Shown here piece after piece: positions 58,683 through 64,000 of a DNA stretch of 64,000 bases. The position numbers and the translations under genes were made by a program. Numbering within the stretch: the stretch's first letter is position 1; each line of letters starts with the position of its first letter. The notes below the pieces were generated by a model. The model ran no database searches, was not told the origin of the DNA, and saw only the letters and a program-made list of their open reading frames with translations. Source of the DNA: CAZMVY01 sp964617875 (GTDB lineage: Bacteria > Planctomycetota > Phycisphaerae > UBA1845 > PWPN01); assembly GCA_964617875.1 (NCBI GenBank), contig CAZUAI010000019.1, positions 10,402 to 74,401 of the forward strand, read 5' to 3'.

Positions 58683-61600
58683 CTACTGGCATGCCGCCGG
58701 CCGGTTGGGCCCGTTGAAACAGCTCTGGAACCCAGCGAAGTCGTTCAGGTCGATATCGCCGTCGGCATCGGAATCCGCGGCCGCGCAATCCGGATGGGCA
58801 TACGGCTGATTGGGCCCGTTGAAGCAATCCATGAAAACAGCAAAGTCATTCAGATCCACGTCGCCGTCGCCGTCGAAGTCCGCCGGAGCGGCCAGCACGG
58901 TCAACGCCGCGGCGTTCGAAGTCGTCGCGCCGCAACCGGCCCCGACCACGCAACTGTAACCGCCCGCGTCGGCCACGGTCACGCCCGAGATGACGAGCGC
59001 CGCCGTCGCCGTGCCCGAATAGTGACCGTCGTCGCTGATCGGAACGCCGTTTCTCTGCCATTGATACGAGAGCGCGCCATCGCCCGTGGCGGCGATCGAA
59101 AACGCCGCGTTCCCGCCGGCCGATACCTGTTGCGAAACGGGCTGTTGCGTAATCGTCGTGCCCGGCCGGACCGTCACGGCATAATCGTACGTCCCGTTGG
59201 CGACATCCTGGCCGTTGTAGCCCCGCACGTGCAGGTACCACACGCCCGCCGTTGTCGGCGTCGTCTCGATCGTCCCTCCGGCCCACCGGGGCTCCGTATC
59301 CGTCCATGCGTGCGTCGGGTTCTGGTCCCACGTCCACCGGTACGCCTGGACGGTGCCCGGGCCGAACCCCCCCGCTGCCGTCCAGGTGATCGCACCGTTG
59401 ACGCACGGCAGCGTGTCGCTGGCCGTCACGCTCGTCGGCCCCGGCGGGACCGACAACGTCCACCGTGACGCGGACGGCGAATCGGCCGTCTCCACCGCAT
59501 CGCCGTTCCTCGCGCGGGCCGCGAAGGCGTATTCCGTGTTCGGCGTCAACCCCGAGGACGTCCACGCCGACTGGCCCTGGAGCCAGCCGGAATCGGTGCC
59601 GGCCGTCGTGTTGCGAACGAGCAGGCCGGAACTCCCGGCTGTCAGGTTGGCGAACGTGCCGGCCGGCGAGGCCGCCATGCTCGTCGTCGTGACCGCACCG
59701 AACGTTACACCCGTCGGCGTCTGGATGAGCGAGTACCGACTCATGTCGGCCGAAGGCCCGGAGTCACCGCACATCGTGACCGCGTAGACCCGGCGGGTGT
59801 ATTGCGTGTTTGCCGAAATGCCTGCCGTCTCGTCCCACTGCGTCGTGTCCGCGGCCAGCAGGCCCGAACGATCGGCGCCGAGCGTGTCCTTCACGCGATA
59901 CCCCGTCTCGATCGGCAGATCCGCCCAGCGCCAGCGGATGCCCGTCGTGCTGATTCCCTCGGCGACGTCCGCCGTCGGCGCGGCCGGGACCATCTGCACA
60001 TCGTCGATCCAGACGTAGGCGGACCGCCCCTTGTCCGGGGTCTTGGTCGAGCGCCCGCGCAGGAACACCGTCACCCAACTGCTCTGCGCCGTGAACGCGT
60101 ACGACTTCTGCGTCCACGTCAGGCTCGGCGCCGAGCCCCACCAGACGTTCGGACCGTTCGGGTCCGTGCCCCCCGTCGGGTCCACGCCGAGCCAGCCCTC
60201 GCCCACCTGTTGCGTGGGCGCCTCCGGACACCAGCACTTGAACCAGGCCGACGCCGTGAACATCGCACCGGGAGCAGCGCTGAACTGCTGATAGACCCCG
60301 CCGTCATAACCGACATCGTGCGAGTACACCTCCTGCGAATGCGCCCCGCCGTGCCTCTCCGTCGTCTCGTCGGCGAAGCTGAGGTACGCCCCCTCGGCCC
60401 CGGCCTTCACGAACTTGATCCAGTTGTTGCCCGCGCCGCCCGTGAAGCCGCCCTCGAAGTCCATGTTCTGCAGGCACGCCTGGCTGCACGACTCAACCGT
60501 CAGACCGGCCGTGCCGGACGTCGCGACGCCGCATCCCGCCGTCACGACGCAGCGGTAGTCCGCCGCGTCGTTCGCGTCCGCATTCGAGATCGTCAGCGTG
60601 GACGTCGTGGCGCCCGAGTAATGGCCGCCGTTCGCCAGGTTCACGCCGTTCTTCTGCCACTGGTAGGTGAGCGTCCCGTCGCCGGTCGCCGCCACCGTGA
60701 ACGTCGCGGTGGACTGGAGACAGACCTGCCGCGCCGACGGGTGCTGCGTGATCTGCGTCGCCGTCCGGAGCGTCAGCGCCGCCGCATTCGAGATTGTGCT
60801 GCCGCCGGCGTTCGTGACCACGCAGCGATAACTCGCCGCATCATTCGCATCGGCGTTCGACACGGTCAGCGTTGCCGTGCCGGTGCCGGAATAGTGACCG
60901 CCGTCGGCCACATTCGCGCCGTTCTTCTGCCACTGATAGCCGAACGGACCGGCGCCGCCGGCCGTCACGCCGAACACGGCCGTCCCGCCCGGACAGACGC
61001 TCTGCGGGCCGGGGTGCTGCGTGATCGTCGGCCCGCCCGGCGCCTCGCAAGTGACCTGCACCGCGTCGAAACACACCGCCTTGTTCAGCCCGCTCCCGCC
61101 TGTCTGGCCGTCCAGCCAGATCGTCATCGACGGTCCCGTCGCCGTCACCGTCCCGCCGAAGGGCACCCACGTGCTGCTCGTGGTGCTCTGCGGCGGATTC
61201 AGATCGACGGCGGTGGACCAGTCTGTGGACGCGGTGGGGCTGCACTTCACCGTACACGTCGCACTGGCCGAGTTCGTCCGCATCCAGCCCGAGATCGTAT
61301 ACGTCACACCGACGACGCAACCGGTCACCTCCTGCCGCACGCCGCCGCCGCCCGTCGAACTCGTGTTGGCAATCTGCTGATACTGCGTCCCGCCGCCCGG
61401 TGGCGGCGAAGCGGTCTGGATCGACCACACCGTGCTCGGATTCGGGGCCCGCTGGTAGCCGACCCAGCCGGCGCCGACGCCGCCCGTATTGCCCCCCTCG
61501 AAGCTCGCGTTCGTGAGACTGCCGCACGGCTGGCCGGTGACCGTCAGGCTCGCCGTACCGGACGTGACGCTGCCGTACGCATTCGTGATCACGCAGCGGT

Positions 61601-63854
61601 AGTTCGCGGCATCGCCCGAATCGGCGTTTGTGATCTGCAGCGCGGCCGACGTCGCCCCCCAGCAGTGCCCGCCGTCGCTCAGGTCGGAACCGTTCTTCTG
61701 CCACTGGTAGCTGAACGGGCCCGTACCCGCAACCATGACCGCAAAACCCGCCGTGCTCCCACCCTGGACGGTGATGCTGTCCGGCTGCATGGTGATCCGC
61801 GGCGCGGCGTTCAACGCGGTGCAGTACTCCGGCGCGAAGACACAGATGCCCGGCCGGGCCATGCTCAGATATCGGCTCTCGATCTGGGACTTCAGGCTCG
61901 CGTTCGTGGTGATGACCACCATCCGCGTCACCGACAAAGTGCCCAGGCAGACGCGCAACTGGTTCCCGCTCAGCAGGACGCCCACGTCGCTGATCCCGTA
62001 CGGCGTGACCGCAAACGCCGACGGCGAGGCCTGGAGCCAGGACGGCAGCGTAATCGTCACGCTCGCGTTCGTCACCGGGGTCAGGTGGGTGCCGGATTGG
62101 TCGTTATAGAACTGATCGTTGACGGCGATCACCATCATCGAATCAACCCCGACGGCAAGCGCCCTCGCCCAGACGCCGGCGCTCGTCGCCATCATCGTCG
62201 TCACGGGATGCGCCGTAACCAGCAGCGGCTGGACCGTTCGGATCTCGTTGCCGACAAGGCCGATTTCCTTCCAGAGCATCTCGGCCGCAGGGCCGCCGTC
62301 GCCGAGCCCGTTGAAGGGATATCCCCGCTTGAACCACCAGTAGGCCATGCCCTTCGCCCCGCCGGCGAGCGCATAGTAGGCCTGAATCCGCTTCGATTCC
62401 GGCGACGCGAACGGCCAGACGTAGCCCAGGCTCAGATCCTTGTACTCGCACGAGTACAGAATCATGTGCATCGGGTTGGGCTCGGCCGCCGTCGTCGTCG
62501 CGATCGCGGCCGCGTAGATGGACGTCGGTTTCGTGTACAGCGGATCGCGTTCCGGATGGTACCAGTGATTGCTCGCCATCTCCTGCTCGTAATACGAGTC
62601 CATCATCATGACGTCCGCGAGCTGCCCGTAGGCGTACCAGCCGTCGGGCTTGAAATTGCCGTCAAGGTTGATCGTCGTCGGCGCCGCCGGATTGATCGTG
62701 CGCAGGCTCTCGCCGTACTCGAGCAGGCGCAGGCCGAGGATGCCGGTCGTGTGCCCTCCGCCGCAGGGAATCCTCAGGCCCGTGCCGCACGCGATGTTGC
62801 CTTCCTCGATATCCGGCTCGTCGTCGATGAACCACATCCGTGGATTCGTGCCCCAGGTGTTGCTGTCCTTGACGTACCCGTAGTCGCGGGCTTCCGCGTA
62901 GTCGCGGCCCGCGGCGGTGGCCATATAGTCCTGGAGCCCGCTGGAACTGTTCATCACATACGCGTTGACGCCGCGCCGGTTGCAGTCGTCGATCCAGGCG
63001 CGAGCGGCGGCGGCATCGTTGTCCGGGATCTCGCGAACGCCCCACGTGCCGTAGATGAAGCGGTTGACCCATGTGCGAAGCGCCCCCGTCGCCGTCTTGC
63101 CGTCGGCGTACACGCCCTGGTAGACGTGATACGACATGTTCGCCAGTGGCGTACCGAACTGCAGGATTGTCGAGGCGAAGTTGACGTTCGCGTCGCCGAC
63201 CGTGGTCGCATTCGCCGTCACATCCGTGCCGTCCATGTAGATCGACGTCGGCGCCGCCCCGCCGCTCCGCCGCCAGTGGAGATACACCTTCGTCCGGTCC
63301 GACGAAAACCCCACGCTCGCCAGCACGGGATCGCCGGCATTCACGGAAACGGTCGTGCTGACCGTGCCCGCCGAGGTGATCACACCGATGCTGACCGGCT
63401 GCGTCACCGGAACCGACCGGAGCCGCACCACGACACGGGCGACGCCGCCCGCCGGGATCGGGTTCGGATCGGCCCGATACCACACCGGCTCGCCGGCGTT
63501 GAGAATGTCCTGCGGCGGATCATCCCAGTAGAAATAGATACTGGCCGCGTCGTGGAAGTTGCTGTTGCGCTTGAGCACGGTCTTCAGGCTGTACCCGGCC
63601 AGCGTCACGTCGCTGATCGTCACAGACGACCCGCCCGTGTTCTTCAGGAACACGTGGACATTGCAGCCCGTGATCACGCCGCCGCAGGACGCCGGATAGC
63701 TGCCATAGTGATACCAGCAGTTGTACTCCGCGTACGGATTGTCCTGCTGGTACTGCACCCCGAGCAGCGTCACCGCCGCATCCGCAACGCCGCACCACAC
63801 GCCGGCCGCACACGCAACCGCCAGCCCCAACGCTTGACCACTGCGATACATCAT
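58683..63854 (-). CDS. Giant secreted protein with TIM-barrel-like region, Ig-like repeats and dockerin-like tag
   Basis: A 1,723-residue secreted protein. The signal peptide covers about 1-26 (ending GVADA). Residues ~230-640 look like a glycoside-hydrolase-type TIM barrel (WVNRFIYGTWGVREIPDND, MWFIDDEPDIEEGN, MAYWWFKRGYPF); the Asp/Glu in DDEPDIEE are candidate catalytic residues. At least four Ig-like domains follow, with the repeated signature YQWQKNG....DGGHYSG...L.I.NAD..DAA.YRCVV. Two carbohydrate-binding-type domains (each with .N..FEGG.TGG.G) and fibronectin III-like segments lie among them. The end has two dockerin-like units and CFNGPNRPAACQ. Tandem ATGs at 63854 and 63851 follow GGGAG; the frame reads back to a GTG at 63887. 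It probably binds or degrades polysaccharide. Confidence 0.85.
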   Translation of the reverse strand: MMYRSGQALGLAVACAAGVWCGVADAAVTLLGVQYQQDNPYAEYNCWYHYGSYPASCGGVITGCNVHVFLKNTGGSSVTISDVTLAGYSLKTVLKRNSNFHDAASIYFYWDDPPQDILNAGEPVWYRADPNPIPAGGVARVVVRLRSVPVTQPVSIGVITSAGTVSTTVSVNAGDPVLASVGFSSDRTKVYLHWRRSGGAAPTSIYMDGTDVTANATTVGDANVNFASTILQFGTPLANMSYHVYQGVYADGKTATGALRTWVNRFIYGTWGVREIPDNDAAAARAWIDDCNRRGVNAYVMNSSSGLQDYMATAAGRDYAEARDYGYVKDSNTWGTNPRMWFIDDEPDIEEGNIACGTGLRIPCGGGHTTGILGLRLLEYGESLRTINPAAPTTINLDGNFKPDGWYAYGQLADVMMMDSYYEQEMASNHWYHPERDPLYTKPTSIYAAAIATTTAAEPNPMHMILYSCEYKDLSLGYVWPFASPESKRIQAYYALAGGAKGMAYWWFKRGYPFNGLGDGGPAAEMLWKEIGLVGNEIRTVQPLLVTAHPVTTMMATSAGVWARALAVGVDSMMVIAVNDQFYNDQSGTHLTPVTNASVTITLPSWLQASPSAFAVTPYGISDVGVLLSGNQLRVCLGTLSVTRMVVITTNASLKSQIESRYLSMARPGICVFAPEYCTALNAAPRITMQPDSITVQGGSTAGFAVMVAGTGPFSYQWQKNGSDLSDGGHCWGATSAALQITNADSGDAANYRCVITNAYGSVTSGTASLTVTGQPCGSLTNASFEGGNTGGVGAGWVGYQRAPNPSTVWSIQTASPPPGGGTQYQQIANTSSTGGGGVRQEVTGCVVGVTYTISGWMRTNSASATCTVKCSPTASTDWSTAVDLNPPQSTTSSTWVPFGGTVTATGPSMTIWLDGQTGGSGLNKAVCFDAVQVTCEAPGGPTITQHPGPQSVCPGGTAVFGVTAGGAGPFGYQWQKNGANVADGGHYSGTGTATLTVSNADANDAASYRCVVTNAGGSTISNAAALTLRTATQITQHPSARQVCLQSTATFTVAATGDGTLTYQWQKNGVNLANGGHYSGATTSTLTISNADANDAADYRCVVTAGCGVATSGTAGLTVESCSQACLQNMDFEGGFTGGAGNNWIKFVKAGAEGAYLSFADETTERHGGAHSQEVYSHDVGYDGGVYQQFSAAPGAMFTASAWFKCWCPEAPTQQVGEGWLGVDPTGGTDPNGPNVWWGSAPSLTWTQKSYAFTAQSSWVTVFLRGRSTKTPDKGRSAYVWIDDVQMVPAAPTADVAEGISTTGIRWRWADLPIETGYRVKDTLGADRSGLLAADTTQWDETAGISANTQYTRRVYAVTMCGDSGPSADMSRYSLIQTPTGVTFGAVTTTSMAASPAGTFANLTAGSSGLLVRNTTAGTDSGWLQGQSAWTSSGLTPNTEYAFAARARNGDAVETADSPSASRWTLSVPPGPTSVTASDTLPCVNGAITWTAAGGFGPGTVQAYRWTWDQNPTHAWTDTEPRWAGGTIETTPTTAGVWYLHVRGYNGQDVANGTYDYAVTVRPGTTITQQPVSQQVSAGGNAAFSIAATGDGALSYQWQRNGVPISDDGHYSGTATAALVISGVTVADAGGYSCVVGAGCGATTSNAAALTVLAAPADFDGDGDVDLNDFAVFMDCFNGPNQPYAHPDCAAADSDADGDIDLNDFAGFQSCFNGPNRPAACQ

Positions 63855-63917
63855 AAGGTTACTCCCATCCGCCCGTATCAGGACCACGTCGTCCGTCGCG
63901 CCCCGTCCTCAGCCTCT

Positions 63918-64000
63918 TCAGCCGCACGCTGGCGGCTCGTTGGGCCCGTTGAAACAACCCTGGAACACCGAGAAATCCGCCAGGTCCACGTCCCCGTCAT
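63918..64000 (-). CDS. C-terminal end of another dockerin-tagged protein (5' partial)
   Basis: The minus strand enters the window in frame and reads DGDVDLADFSVFQ, then GCFNGPNEPPACG and a TGA stop. This is the same C-terminal tag as on the neighbouring giant protein. The rest of the gene lies beyond base 64000. Its position 63 bases upstream of the giant gene's start suggests a tandem pair of secreted proteins, possibly co-transcribed. Confidence 0.8.
   Translation of the reverse strand, partial: DGDVDLADFSVFQGCFNGPNEPPACG

Noticed and set aside
1..64000. Search for tRNA, rRNA, riboswitches and attachment sites
   Set aside because: Intergenic regions were read for tRNA-like T-loops, known riboswitch cores and tRNA-end direct repeats; none was convincing by eye. 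A covariance-model scan would be decisive.

Overview
The window is GC-rich and almost fully coding. It looks like a chromosome segment from a planctomycete-type bacterium, most likely Phycisphaerae or a relative. The main reason is the C-terminal dockerin/EF-hand-like tag (DGDGDVDLxDFxxFQ...CFNGPN) on four secreted proteins. Large secreted beta-helix and Ig-like proteins, a TIGR03790-like protein, HAF-type repeats and kelch-symporter fusions fit the same group. No rRNA, tRNA, CRISPR array, intact insertion sequence or prophage was seen.

Bases 1-12.8 kb hold a truncated secreted endonuclease I, an S9 peptidase, and a carbohydrate block: an N-acetylneuraminate lyase, a Gfo/Idh/MocA dehydrogenase overlapping a kelch-propeller/sodium-solute-symporter fusion, and a GHMP kinase resembling plant L-arabinokinase. 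A ComM/YifB ATPase and an unknown zinc-ribbon protein lie between them. Bases 13-20 kb hold a calcineurin-like phosphoesterase/PQQ-propeller protein and a beta-helix protein. The beta-helix gene is flanked by two near-identical REP-like elements, with a possible REP-transposase remnant beside one of them; a glycosyltransferase follows. Bases 20-30 kb hold a multi-spanning membrane protein, a FlgI-like lipoprotein next to a bifunctional fucokinase/GDP-fucose pyrophosphorylase, a trypsin-like protease and two small lipoproteins.

Bases 30.0-42.9 kb (minus strand) form one compact hydrogenase locus, read from 42.9 kb downwards: hypF-hypC-hypD-hypE-histidine kinase-hoxEF-hoxU-hoxY-hoxH-maturation protease-response regulator-hypA-hypB. 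It encodes a soluble NAD(P)-linked bidirectional [NiFe]-hydrogenase (group 3d type), the six Hyp maturation proteins, the endopeptidase for the large subunit, and a built-in membrane sensor kinase with a receiver-only partner. This suggests fermentative or facultatively anaerobic H2 metabolism.

Bases 43-48.5 kb hold a HAF-repeat lipoprotein, the TIGR03790-like surface protein, ClpS and a B12-binding radical SAM protein. Bases 48.6-55.6 kb (minus strand) are a chemotaxis operon, cheA-cheW-cheR-cheD-HDOD-cheY-cheX-cheB, with a sigma-28-like promoter candidate upstream but no receptor or flagellar gene in view. Divergent from it is a four-module sulfur-handling protein (CoA-disulfide reductase, rhodanese, TusA, DsrE). 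The window ends in a 1,723-residue secreted Ig-like protein and the tail of another dockerin-tagged protein.

Many genes start with GTG or TTG. Where the longest reading frame begins with a weak codon I chose an internal ATG supported by a ribosome binding site, a signal peptide or an operon overlap. Family assignments rest on motif recognition by eye, without database searches.
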